Of a DNA stretch of 18,194 nucleotides, positions 1 to 7,240 are shown in pieces; positions within the stretch are counted from its first letter, which is position 1, and each line of letters starts with the position of its first letter. The stretch covers positions 1 to 18,194 of the forward strand of contig DJEQ01000024.1 in the NCBI GenBank assembly GCA_002431355.1, in the 5' to 3' direction. A model generated the notes under the pieces. It made no database searches. It was given only the letters and a program-made list of their open reading frames with translations, and had not been told where the DNA came from. The position numbers and the translations under genes are program-made. This DNA is from Oribacterium sp. UBA5894. Its GTDB lineage: Bacteria > Bacillota > Clostridia > Lachnospirales > Lachnospiraceae.

Positions 1-1
1 A

Positions 2-1201
2 TCACTTCGGTCCTGTCAGGCTGCCGGCCGTCAGTTCTTCGATGGCACCGGAATTTGTGGTGGTGCTGGCTGGAGAGCTGGTCGTGCTGCCTGGTGCAGT
101 GCTGACACCGTTTGACTGGGTTGGGCCCTCATTCTGGGCTACGCCGCCTGGACCACCGCTCGTACTGCTGCCTGGCTCAGTGCTCGTCGTCGTGCCGTTT
201 CCAGCGGCTCCCGGCTCCACCGTGGATACGGTCGTGCTGCCCGGTGTCACATTCGAGCTGCTGGTGCTTCCTGGCTGTGTGGCGGTTACAGCGTTGCTGC
301 TGCCTGAACTCGCACCGCTCGAGGTCGTCGAGCCGCTGCCACCATGGGTAACGGAGACATTGCCCACCGAAGACGTGCAGACGCCATTCGAGCCGAAGCT
401 GTAGTTCGTGCCGCCGATCGAGACGGTCTTCCCGGCGATCATCTTGCCGTTATCGAGATAGTAGTAGGCGCCGTTCAGCTCGAGCCAGCCTGAAACCATC
501 TTGCCATTGTCAGTGAAGTAGTACCAGCTGCTGTCGATCTGCTTCCAGCCCTGTGCCATCTTGCCGTTCGACGGGTCGAGGTAATACTTATGACCTGCGG
601 TATCGGTCTTCCAGCCGGTCTGCATCACGCCGCTGGCATTGAGATAATAGTAGCTTCCATCCTGCGCATACCAGCCGGTCTGCATCACACCATTGGTCTC
701 GAAGCGGTACCAGGAATTGTCGATCTTCGCCCAGGTACCCATGAGAAGCGTGCCATCTCCTGGCTGGAAATAATACCACTTATCGTTGATCTTCCGCCAG
801 CCGGTCGCCATGGAGCCGTCCGCCTTCAGATAGTACCAGCGTGTCGTGTTACTCTCCGTCAGCTTCAGCCACCCGGTCTGCATCACGCCATCCGACTGCA
901 GATAGTACCACTTGTTGTCTACCTGCCGCCAGCCGGTTGCCATCAGGCCATTCGAACGGAAATAGTGCCAGTTGTCATTGATCTTCTTCCAGCCGGTCAC
1001 CATATAGCCGTCGCTGCCAATGTAATAATATCCAGAAGAGGTGTGAATCCACTTACTGTAGATATACTTGTTCGTGGAATCATCCACATAATAGTACTTG
1101 CCGTCCTTCTGGCCCCAGCCTGCCAGTGCCGGCGTCGCAAATGCAGCACAGCCGATTGCAAGTGTGAGTCCTAAGGCGCGCATCCTGGCCTTCATATTCA
1201 T
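2..1201 (-). CDS. Secreted choline-binding-type cell wall repeat protein
   Basis: The product is about 399 residues. It starts with a signal peptide (MNMKARMRALGLTLAIGC..., cleavage probably near ATPALA-GW). About twelve aromatic repeats of roughly 20 residues follow, with the pattern GW-x5-WYY-x-DG-x-MxTGW, covering about residues 28-280. This is the choline-binding / putative cell-wall-binding repeat family, which holds proteins non-covalently on choline-bearing or glucan polymers. The last ~120 residues are Ser/Thr/Gly/Pro-rich with recurring PGST/EPGS motifs and no LPXTG signal. No catalytic domain is visible, so the protein is repeats plus a tail. I chose the ATG at 1201 because GGAGGG lies 7 nt upstream (1209-1214). 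The GTG at 1240 in the same frame would lie upstream of the predicted transcription start. The neighbouring choline kinase/cytidylyltransferase gene supports choline as ligand. The ligand is inferred, not shown. Confidence 0.85.
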   Translation of the reverse strand: MNMKARMRALGLTLAIGCAAFATPALAGWGQKDGKYYYVDDSTNKYIYSKWIHTSSGYYYIGSDGYMVTGWKKINDNWHYFRSNGLMATGWRQVDNKWYYLQSDGVMQTGWLKLTESNTTRWYYLKADGSMATGWRKINDKWYYFQPGDGTLLMGTWAKIDNSWYRFETNGVMQTGWYAQDGSYYYLNASGVMQTGWKTDTAGHKYYLDPSNGKMAQGWKQIDSSWYYFTDNGKMVSGWLELNGAYYYLDNGKMIAGKTVSIGGTNYSFGSNGVCTSSVGNVSVTHGGSGSTTSSGASSGSSNAVTATQPGSTSSSNVTPGSTTVSTVEPGAAGNGTTTSTEPGSSTSGGPGGVAQNEGPTQSNGVSTAPGSTTSSPASTTTNSGAIEELTAGSLTGPK

Positions 1202-1230
1202 AGTGTTGCCCTCCGATTCTTCATAGCTAG

Positions 1231-1259
1231 ATTCTATCACGCTTTCCTGAGGATGTCCT
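1231..1259 (-). promoter_or_regulatory. Sigma-A promoter of the wall-repeat protein gene
   Basis: On the minus strand, AGGACA (1254-1259), a 17-bp spacer and TAGAAT (1231-1236) form a promoter with an extended -10 TG one base before the hexamer. The predicted start near 1224 gives a 5' leader of about 23 nt ending at the ATG at 1201. It lies in the 69-bp gap after the LicC/LicA-like gene, so the repeat protein can be expressed on its own. Confidence 0.6.
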
Positions 1260-1270
1260 ATACGCTCCCC

Positions 1271-3262
1271 TTAAATTTTCCCCGATTTTTGTAAGATTTT
1301 ATACGCATCCTTAAAATATCGGTACATGCGAAGCGTGTAGTCGCCAAAGGACTCGCCGAGGGACATCTTGTACACGCACCAGAGCGCCCAGAGGAGCCCG
1401 CCAAGCCCCATGTAGGCTACGACCAGCAGGCTGGCATCCTCGTCGCAGAGTCCGTGAAGGGCAATGCCGCCGTCCGCAGCCGTCGGTGACTCCGCCGGTA
1501 CGTGGTCTTCACCGGAAGCTCTCGCAGTGTCGAATTCCTGCATAAGCGCAGGCTTCTTCGCATTCACTTCGTCTGCTGTCGGATTCTCAGGCTCCTGCAG
1601 CGGTGCATTCCGATAGACCTCCATCAGGTTTTTCGCTTCGTCAAAGCTCATATAGGAGTAAATGGCCGCCATGGCGAGGTCCGTCAGCGGATCCGCCATC
1701 CCACAGTACTCCCAGTCGATCATCTTGAGGCCCTCATCCGTAAAGATGAAGTTATCCTTCACGGAATCAATGTGGGCGATCGTCTTCGGGCGCTTCTGCG
1801 CCGCCACGAAGTGGAAGACCTCCTCTGCATGGCGGCGCACCTCCGTATAATCCTCAAATGGAATCTCTGCACCTGCTTCGCGGATGTAGCCCTCATAGCG
1901 TTCCATTTCCTTCTGAAGATCGAAGTCATGCTGCAGGACGATCCCGGAATTATGGAGGCGCTTGAGAAGCGTCATGCACTGGCGGAGCTCCACCGGATTC
2001 CCGTAGTCTGCATTGCGCGCCCCATGGTAATAGCGGGAAATCTTATATCCGTTCTCCGGGTTAAAGTACACAAGCTCCTCCGTGATGCCGAGTCCGGCCA
2101 CGGCCTTGTAGACCTCGTTTTCATGGAAACGGTTGATCAGCTTTTCAGTACCCGGTCCTGGAATCCGGCAGATGTAGGCCTGGCCACGGCAGGTCTCTGG
2201 AGCCTCGGGTGTATCCAGCACGGAAAAGTACCAGGACTTGTTCGTCATGCCGGCCTTCAGGCACTTGATATGCACGATAAAGGATTCTGGAATGCCAAAC
2301 ACCTTCGAGACAAGCTGCATCGCCTCGGAGCCCGAATGATTGACATACTTCTCATCGAACTGACGGAGCTCCTCCAGGTTTTCAAATTCGTAGATCTCAT
2401 CCTCCGGCTGCCGATTGATGTAGATCGGCGGCAGCTGCTTCAGGTTGCGGATCAGTACATCCTCCCAGTAGAAGGACTCCGTCCCCGGCATCCGATAATA
2501 GCGTTCGATCATCGGCAGGAATTTCTCCGAGAATTCTCTGGTGAAGTAGACAGGGCCATACATGCACCATTGATCACAGCCTCCGACATGAACCTCCTTG
2601 ATGGCACCATTGCGTGCGGTCTCCATCGCCCACTCGCGTGTTTCACCCTTCATGAAGCTCGCCGCATACCAGCTGTCCGCCTCATAGCGATGGTACATGT
2701 TTTCCCGCATCCAGTTGTCAGAGGACAGAATATAGCAGTTTTTGCCTCGAAGCACCGACGCTGCGTGGTACATCGTCGCCAGCGTATTTTTCGTCACATA
2801 CTCCGGATTATAGAGAAGCTTCACCTGGTACTTATCGATCAGATAGTCAAACTTCTCCTTGAGATAGCCGACCATAATCGTGATATCGGTGATGCCCACC
2901 TCCTGAAGCTGACGAATCTGACGCTCAATCATCCGCTCGCCGAACACCTCGAGGAGCCCCTTCGGGGTCTCATAGGTCAGCGGTACGAAACGGGAGCCGA
3001 AGCCCGACGCCAGCACGAGGGCTGCATCCACCCGATACGTCTCCAGCGCCTGCTGCCCCTCTTCCGTCAGGGCATACAGCACATTCCGTCCGCGCCCCTC
3101 CTCCGAGCTCTGCTTCCGAAGAAGTCCCTGATCCACGGCTCCCTGCAGCAGCTGGTTCGTTTTTCCGAGCGACACGCCCAGCGTCTCTGCGAGATCCCGC
3201 TGCGTACTCTCCGGCTTCTCAAACAGTGTCCGTAAAATGATCGTCGTCTCCCGATTCTGCAT
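1271..3262 (-). CDS. Winged helix + LicC-like nucleotidyltransferase + LicA-like choline kinase fusion
   Basis: This is a 663-residue, three-domain cytoplasmic protein. Residues 1-75 form a MarR-like winged helix (TQRDLAETLGVSLGKTNQLL). Residues 80-310 are a sugar-phosphate/choline-phosphate nucleotidyltransferase (LVLASGFGSRFVPLT...PKGLLEV; metal-binding Asp in SSDNW near 182). Residues 315-663 are a choline/ethanolamine kinase-type phosphotransferase (HIDSVKDNFIF at 497-507, IDWEY at 515-519). By family knowledge the pair makes CDP-choline: kinase gives phosphocholine, LicC gives CDP-choline, for decoration of wall polymers. A polar segment at about 556-608 (EPENPTADEVNAKK...) interrupts the kinase fold and looks like an insertion. 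The ATG at 3262 is preferred: it follows AAGGAGAA and sits directly before the winged helix. The in-frame ATG at 3340 has no ribosome binding site and lies almost on the predicted transcription start. Choline versus another amino-alcohol is not resolved. Confidence 0.85.
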   Translation of the reverse strand: MQNRETTIILRTLFEKPESTQRDLAETLGVSLGKTNQLLQGAVDQGLLRKQSSEEGRGRNVLYALTEEGQQALETYRVDAALVLASGFGSRFVPLTYETPKGLLEVFGERMIERQIRQLQEVGITDITIMVGYLKEKFDYLIDKYQVKLLYNPEYVTKNTLATMYHAASVLRGKNCYILSSDNWMRENMYHRYEADSWYAASFMKGETREWAMETARNGAIKEVHVGGCDQWCMYGPVYFTREFSEKFLPMIERYYRMPGTESFYWEDVLIRNLKQLPPIYINRQPEDEIYEFENLEELRQFDEKYVNHSGSEAMQLVSKVFGIPESFIVHIKCLKAGMTNKSWYFSVLDTPEAPETCRGQAYICRIPGPGTEKLINRFHENEVYKAVAGLGITEELVYFNPENGYKISRYYHGARNADYGNPVELRQCMTLLKRLHNSGIVLQHDFDLQKEMERYEGYIREAGAEIPFEDYTEVRRHAEEVFHFVAAQKRPKTIAHIDSVKDNFIFTDEGLKMIDWEYCGMADPLTDLAMAAIYSYMSFDEAKNLMEVYRNAPLQEPENPTADEVNAKKPALMQEFDTARASGEDHVPAESPTAADGGIALHGLCDEDASLLVVAYMGLGGLLWALWCVYKMSLGESFGDYTLRMYRYFKDAYKILQKSGKI

Positions 3263-3352
3263 GACCTTCTGTTCTCCTTCTATTGCTTTGCTATTCTGCG
3301 CTTCTATTTTACATTTATGTTCATATTTTAATTTACACATCTATTCCTGAAC

Positions 3353-3381
3353 ATAGTAACATAGATATTATAGGGTTTCAA
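3353..3381 (-). promoter_or_regulatory. Promoter of the LicC/LicA-like gene
   Basis: Minus-strand TTGAAA (3376-3381), a 17-bp spacer and TACTAT (3353-3358) give a start near 3346 and a leader of about 84 nt to the ATG at 3262. A perfect TATAAT also occurs at 3367-3372 but has only a poor -35 in front of it. The GC-richer stretch 3420-3500 just upstream holds no gene I can support. Confidence 0.55.
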
Positions 3382-3500
3382 GGAATTGAATTCATCGATA
3401 AACGTTTTAGACTGTATCTGGCACTCTGGAAATCCTCCCGAAGCGCCTTATGCAGGTAGTAGCTGACGCTCTCGAACAGCAGACAGACACCGGGCAGGCA

Positions 3501-3865
3501 GTGAAAATTATATACGATTCTAAAAAACGCCCTGCCGTATATACTATTTTCCTTCACAGTGTTTGTTAATAATATATCAATATACACAACAGGCTCTTTT
3601 CAAAAACTGTATATATGGATTTTGAGGCTTCGAAGCCTAAATGTCCGCTTTTCATATATACAAATCGTCCTTTTCATAAATCGTATATACTCATTTCTTA
3701 TTTATAACCAAAAAAAGTCTGATTTCATAGATACGATTTCTGAAAAGGCCTTCGCGTATATACTTTTTACTTCCCAATGCCCGTTTAGACGCAAAAAGCA
3801 TAGATACGATTTTGAAAATCAAAGGATAGTATATATTCTGCATGCTAGCTGATCGTCACTTACAT
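3501..3865. repeat. Array of about five 73-bp units with paired inverted TATATAC boxes
   Basis: An AT-rich intergenic array. Box 1 (ATATATAC or ATAGATAC, then GATT) ends at 3515, about 3585 (degenerate), 3661, 3734 and 3807. Box 2 (CGTATATACT or close) ends at 3544, 3616, 3690, 3763 and 3836. Within a unit the two boxes are 29 bp apart in four of five units (31 in the degenerate second). Box-2 spacing from unit to unit is 72, 74, 73 and 73 bp. Box 1 and the reverse complement of box 2 share the motif TATATACGATT, so each unit is an imperfect inverted repeat. Sequence between boxes is poorly conserved. The period is not a multiple of three and no frame is open across the units, so this is not coding. 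It lies 120 bp upstream of the LicC/LicA promoter. The function is unknown: operator array, structured RNA series, or remnant of a repeat element. Confidence 0.7.
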
Positions 3866-3890
3866 CCAAATCCCACACAGCTCATGCAAA

Positions 3891-3922
3891 CAAAAAACAA
3901 CCCGCCCGCAGGCGAGTTGTTT
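3891..3922 (-). terminator. Rho-independent terminator after glnN
   Basis: An imperfect hairpin spans 3895-3922: AAACAAC pairs with GTTGTTT and CGCC with GGCG, around one C/A mismatch and a CGCA loop. On the minus strand it is followed at once by a T run (TTTTTG from 3895 downward). It lies about 140 bp after the glnN stop codon and separates glnN from the box array. The plus-strand side is weaker (TCACTTTTG). Confidence 0.8.
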
Positions 3923-3995
3923 CACTTTTGTACATACGAGACTGTCACGCATCCTGAATATTCTACATACTGGAAATGGAGATGTCGTTTCTGTA

Positions 3996-4076
3996 TTTCA
4001 GCATCATGGCTCCGATGGATCAATCATTTCGGATTCCGGGATTTTTTACTCCAGCTTTCAGCATCATGGCTCCGAT
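3996..4076. repeat. Perfect 21-bp direct repeat, one copy overlapping the glnN stop
   Basis: Positions 3996-4016 and 4056-4076 are identical over 21 bases (TTTCAGCATCATGGC... on the plus strand) and are offset by exactly 60 bp. The distal copy contains the last glnN codons (Ser-Glu-Pro-stop, TGA at 4064-4066). The other copy lies in the 3' untranslated region. The 39 bp between the copies are not duplicated. Confidence 0.8.
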
Positions 4077-6199
4077 ACTTCGAAGATCATATCGCCATAG
4101 CTTGGATATGGCCAGAGATCCTTGTCGACGATCTGCTCGAGCTCGTCCACGGGTGTCCGCAGAGCCCGCATATCCGGTACAATCGTATCGTGATAGGCAT
4201 GGGCCTTCTTTTCGGCATCCTTCTCCGGGCCATACTGCTCGACATCCTGGAGAAGCTGTGTTCTCGCCTTCTCCATATCGGCAAGCAGCTTCGACGCATG
4301 GATCAGAAGATTTCTCTGTACCGATACATCCGCCTCCGGGCAGGCCTCCTGCACCTTGCGAATCGAATCGGCAAGACGGGTTGTGTAGTGAATCACCGCT
4401 GGAATGATCTGCTTTCCGGAGATGTTGATCATCGCACGTGCTTCAATGTTGATGACCTTCGCGTACTGCTCATACTCGACCTCCTCGCGGCTCACAAGCT
4501 CGGCCTCTGTATAAATGCCGAACTCCTTAAAGAGCTGAATGGCTTTTTCGGTCGTCAGCGCTGGAATCGCATCCACCATGGACGGCAGATTCGGGAGGCC
4601 ACGGCGTGCGGCTTCCTCCACCCATTCCTCGGAATAGCCATTGCCATTGAAAATGATACGCTGATGCTCCGTGAGAAGCTTCTTAATATAATCATGGCAG
4701 GCATCGCTGAAGTTTTCGGCCTTTTCAAGTGTATCTGCGGCTTCCTTAAACTGCTCCGCCACGATGGCATCGAGGATGATGTTTGCGCTGGCGATGGACT
4801 CCGCAGAGCCCACCATACGGAACTCAAATTTGTTGCCCGTAAAGGCGAACGGAGAGGTACGATTTCGATCCGTCACATCGGCGTAAAGATCCGGCATCGT
4901 ATGAACACCTGTTGGAAGGATCTTTCCCTTCTTCGATTCCGTCGCATAGCCGGTACCGATCATCTGCTCCACGACATCCTCGAGCTGGGTGCCAATGAAG
5001 GCGGACACAATGGCTGGTGGTGCTTCATCCGCACCGAGACGGTGCTCATTGCCCACATCGGCAGCGCTCAGACGAAGAAGATCCGCATGCTTATCCACTG
5101 CAGCCAGTACACAGGCCAGCACCAGCAGGAACTGAATGTTCTCATGTGGCGTGTCGCCTGGATTCATCAGGTTGATGCCATCATCCGTCACGAGGGACCA
5201 GTTGTTGTGCTTTCCAGAGCCATTGATCCCCTCAAATGGCTTTTCATGCAGGAGACACTCGAGTCCATGTCGCGGCGCCGTCTTCTTCATGACCTCCATC
5301 ACCAGCTGGTTATGGTCCACCGCGAGGTTTGCTTCATCGTATACCGGTGCCAGCTCATGCTGTGCCGGTGCAACCTCATTGTGCTCGGTCTTTGCGGTGA
5401 CGCCCAGCTTCCAGAGCTGCACATCCACATCCCGCATGAATGCGGCAATGCGATGACGGATCGAACCGAAGTAATGATCGTCCAGCTCCTGGCCCTTTGC
5501 CGGCATCACCCCGAAGAGGGTACGTCCGGTATAGATCAGATCCTTCCGCTGCAGATACTTCGAGCGATCGATCAGGAAGTACTCCTGCTCGGCGCCGACC
5601 GATGGCTTCACCGACTTCGACGTGGTGTTCCCGAAGAGTCGAAGAATACGCAGCGCCTGCTCATTGATGGCCTGCATGGAGCGAAGCAGCGGTGTCTTCG
5701 TATCGAGTGCCTCACCGCCATAGGAGCAGAAGGAGGTCGGAATGCAGAGCGTCACGATCTCGCCATGCTCACCCTCGCGGCGAAGGAAGGCCGGACTCGT
5801 GCAGTCCCAGATGGTATAGCCTCTCGCCTCAAAGGTGGCACGAAGTCCACCGGATGGGAAGGAGGAGGCATCCGTTTCACTGCGAACGAGCTCCTTCCCT
5901 GAAAACTCCATGATCACCTTTCCATCGGCATCGGCTGCGGAAATAAAGGAATCATGCTTTTCTGCCGTGATGCCGGTCAGTGGCTGGAACCAGTGGGTAT
6001 AGTGGGTTGCCCCATTTTCCAGTGCCCACTCCTTCATCGCCTGTGCGACGGCATCGGCAATGGTTGGATCGAGCTCATAGCCCTCGGTAATGGTCTTCTT
6101 CAGCTTCTTGTACACAGCCTTCGGAAGACGCTCCTGCATGACCTTGTCGTTAAAGACGTCCTCACCGAAAATTTCGGTCACATTGATTACTTCACTCAT
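4064..6199 (-). CDS. glnN: Glutamine synthetase type III (GSIII)
   Basis: The product is 711 residues, the length of the large GSIII family (about 700) rather than GSI (about 450). It makes glutamine from glutamate, ammonia and ATP in the cytoplasm. Visible family motifs are ETDASSFPSGGLRATFEARGY (108-128), GAEQEYFLI (202-210), KTEHNEVAPAQHE (270-282), KPFEGINGSGKHNNWS (320-335) and GNEHRLGADEAPP (383-395). All are intact, and no truncation is seen. AAGGAG at 6207-6212 sits 7 nt before the ATG. The gene lies only 49 bp after the aldolase terminator, and I see no good promoter there. It may depend on readthrough or on a promoter of a type I cannot read. GSIII in anaerobes is commonly linked to nitrogen supply; no regulatory site for this was recognised. 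Confidence 0.95.
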   Translation of the reverse strand: MSEVINVTEIFGEDVFNDKVMQERLPKAVYKKLKKTITEGYELDPTIADAVAQAMKEWALENGATHYTHWFQPLTGITAEKHDSFISAADADGKVIMEFSGKELVRSETDASSFPSGGLRATFEARGYTIWDCTSPAFLRREGEHGEIVTLCIPTSFCSYGGEALDTKTPLLRSMQAINEQALRILRLFGNTTSKSVKPSVGAEQEYFLIDRSKYLQRKDLIYTGRTLFGVMPAKGQELDDHYFGSIRHRIAAFMRDVDVQLWKLGVTAKTEHNEVAPAQHELAPVYDEANLAVDHNQLVMEVMKKTAPRHGLECLLHEKPFEGINGSGKHNNWSLVTDDGINLMNPGDTPHENIQFLLVLACVLAAVDKHADLLRLSAADVGNEHRLGADEAPPAIVSAFIGTQLEDVVEQMIGTGYATESKKGKILPTGVHTMPDLYADVTDRNRTSPFAFTGNKFEFRMVGSAESIASANIILDAIVAEQFKEAADTLEKAENFSDACHDYIKKLLTEHQRIIFNGNGYSEEWVEEAARRGLPNLPSMVDAIPALTTEKAIQLFKEFGIYTEAELVSREEVEYEQYAKVINIEARAMINISGKQIIPAVIHYTTRLADSIRKVQEACPEADVSVQRNLLIHASKLLADMEKARTQLLQDVEQYGPEKDAEKKAHAYHDTIVPDMRALRTPVDELEQIVDKDLWPYPSYGDMIFEVSEP

Positions 6200-6244
6200 T
6201 CAGACTCTCCTTCTACTCCCCATGAAAGGAAGAACGTAGTGCGT

Positions 6245-6279
6245 GAAAAGAACCCGTCCCCATAGCGGGGGCAGGTTCT
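6245..6279 (-). terminator. Rho-independent terminator after fba
   Basis: The stem pairs AGAACC (6249-6254) with GGTTCT (6274-6279) and continues with a CCCC/GGGG inner helix around an ATAGC loop. On the minus strand it runs into TTTTC. It starts 12 bp after the aldolase stop codon. Near-symmetry means it could also act on plus-strand transcription. Confidence 0.8.
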
Positions 6280-6291
6280 AAAGAAAACAGT

Positions 6292-7155
6292 TTATGCCTT
6301 GTGTGCAGAACCGAAGACCTCGATGCGTGCCTTGCACTCCTCGATGATTGCCTCTGCACCCGGCTTCAGAAGCTTACGAGGATCATAGCCCTTGCCCTTC
6401 AGGTCATTGCCTGCCTCGATGTAGGCTCTCGTTGCCTTGGCAAAAACGATCTGCAGCTCGGTGTTAACATTGATCTTCGATACGCCGAGAGAAATGGCCT
6501 TCTTGATCATCTCGTCCGGGATGCCGGAACCACCATGCAGTACCATCGGAAGATCGCCGATCTGCTCCTTGATGGCTGCGAGCACATCGAAGTCAAGACC
6601 CTGCCAGTCTGCAGGATATACACCATGGATATTGCCAATGCCAGCGGCCAGGAAATCCACGCCGAGATCTGCGATGCGCTTGCACTCTGCCGGATCTGCC
6701 TTCTCACCTGCGGAGGTCACACCATCCTCAACGCCGCCAATGCCGCCGACCTCAGCCTCAATGCTGACGCCATGTGCATGTGCGAGTGCCACAAGCTCCT
6801 TGGTCTTTGCTACGTTCTCATCGATATCATAGTGGGAACCATCGAACATAACCGAGGTAAAACCAGCCTCGATGCACTTCTTTGCGCCTTCGTAGGTGCC
6901 GTGATCGAGATGCAGAGCAACTGGAACCGTAATGCCGAGCTCTTCTACCATGGCCTTCACCATCGCCGCTACGGTCTTAAAGCCAGTCATATACTTGCCC
7001 GCACCCTCGGATACACCCAGAATGACCGGAGACTGTACCTCTTCACATGCAAGCAGAACGGACTTCGCCCACTCCAGATCATTGATGTTGAAGTGTGGTA
7101 CAGCATAGTGACCAGCAAGCGCCTTATCCAGCATTTCCTTCGCGTTAACTAACAT
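6292..7155 (-). CDS. fba: Class II fructose-1,6-bisphosphate aldolase
   Basis: A 287-residue zinc-dependent aldolase of glycolysis/gluconeogenesis that interconverts fructose 1,6-bisphosphate with DHAP and glyceraldehyde 3-phosphate. Key sites are all present: HLDHG (82-86, catalytic Asp84 and zinc His85), EAEVG (around 135), NIHG with zinc His177, LHGGSG with zinc His207, and the phosphate-binding NVNTEL (229-234). Its length is normal for the short Gram-positive subfamily. A strong AGGAGGG (7162-7168) lies 6 nt before the ATG. The gene has its own upstream region with a Rex-like site, and its own terminator. Close relatives that use tagatose bisphosphate (GatY/KbaY) share the fold, but the isolated position and lack of sugar-specific neighbours favour the glycolytic enzyme. 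Confidence 0.93.
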   Translation of the reverse strand: MLVNAKEMLDKALAGHYAVPHFNINDLEWAKSVLLACEEVQSPVILGVSEGAGKYMTGFKTVAAMVKAMVEELGITVPVALHLDHGTYEGAKKCIEAGFTSVMFDGSHYDIDENVAKTKELVALAHAHGVSIEAEVGGIGGVEDGVTSAGEKADPAECKRIADLGVDFLAAGIGNIHGVYPADWQGLDFDVLAAIKEQIGDLPMVLHGGSGIPDEMIKKAISLGVSKINVNTELQIVFAKATRAYIEAGNDLKGKGYDPRKLLKPGAEAIIEECKARIEVFGSAHKA

Positions 7156-7190
7156 TTTATTCCCTCCTAAAAGAATAGCATTTGCAAACT

Positions 7191-7208
7191 ATGTGAATAT
7201 ATTAACAC
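7191..7208 (-). promoter_or_regulatory. Rex-like operator in front of fba
   Basis: The plus strand reads ATGTGAA-TATA-TTAACAC. This matches the Rex pattern TTGTGAA-N4-TTAACAA at 12 of 14 half-site positions. It falls in the 17-bp spacer of a weak promoter-like pair on the minus strand, TAGACT (7209-7214) and TAGTTT (7186-7191), about 35 bp before the aldolase ATG. Rex is the NADH/NAD-sensing repressor of fermentation and some glycolytic genes in Clostridia. The site call is by eye only. Confidence 0.4.
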
Positions 7209-7240
7209 AGTCTACTTTGTATTTCTATAGAAACATCGAT

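Noticed and set aside
1199..1240. GTG at 1240 as the start of the wall-repeat protein
   Set aside because: It lies upstream of the predicted transcription start and inside the promoter. The ATG at 1201 has a well-placed GGAGGG and begins the signal peptide.
1502..3235. Long open frame on the plus strand opposite the LicC/LicA-like gene, and a similar one at 3842-5902 opposite glnN
   Set aside because: They mirror codon structure of strongly recognisable minus-strand genes, have no ribosome binding sites, and their proteins are His/Arg/Leu-rich with no domains.
3378..3587. 69-codon minus-strand frame
   Set aside because: It runs through the box array and overlaps the LicC/LicA promoter. It has no ribosome binding site and no recognisable domain.
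3501..3865. CRISPR array
   Set aside because: Conserved parts are only about 8-14 bp, alternate in orientation, and no cas gene is present.
7221..7240. TTTCTATAGAAA as terminator of thrC
   Set aside because: The stem is only six A/T-rich pairs with no usable loop and no T run.
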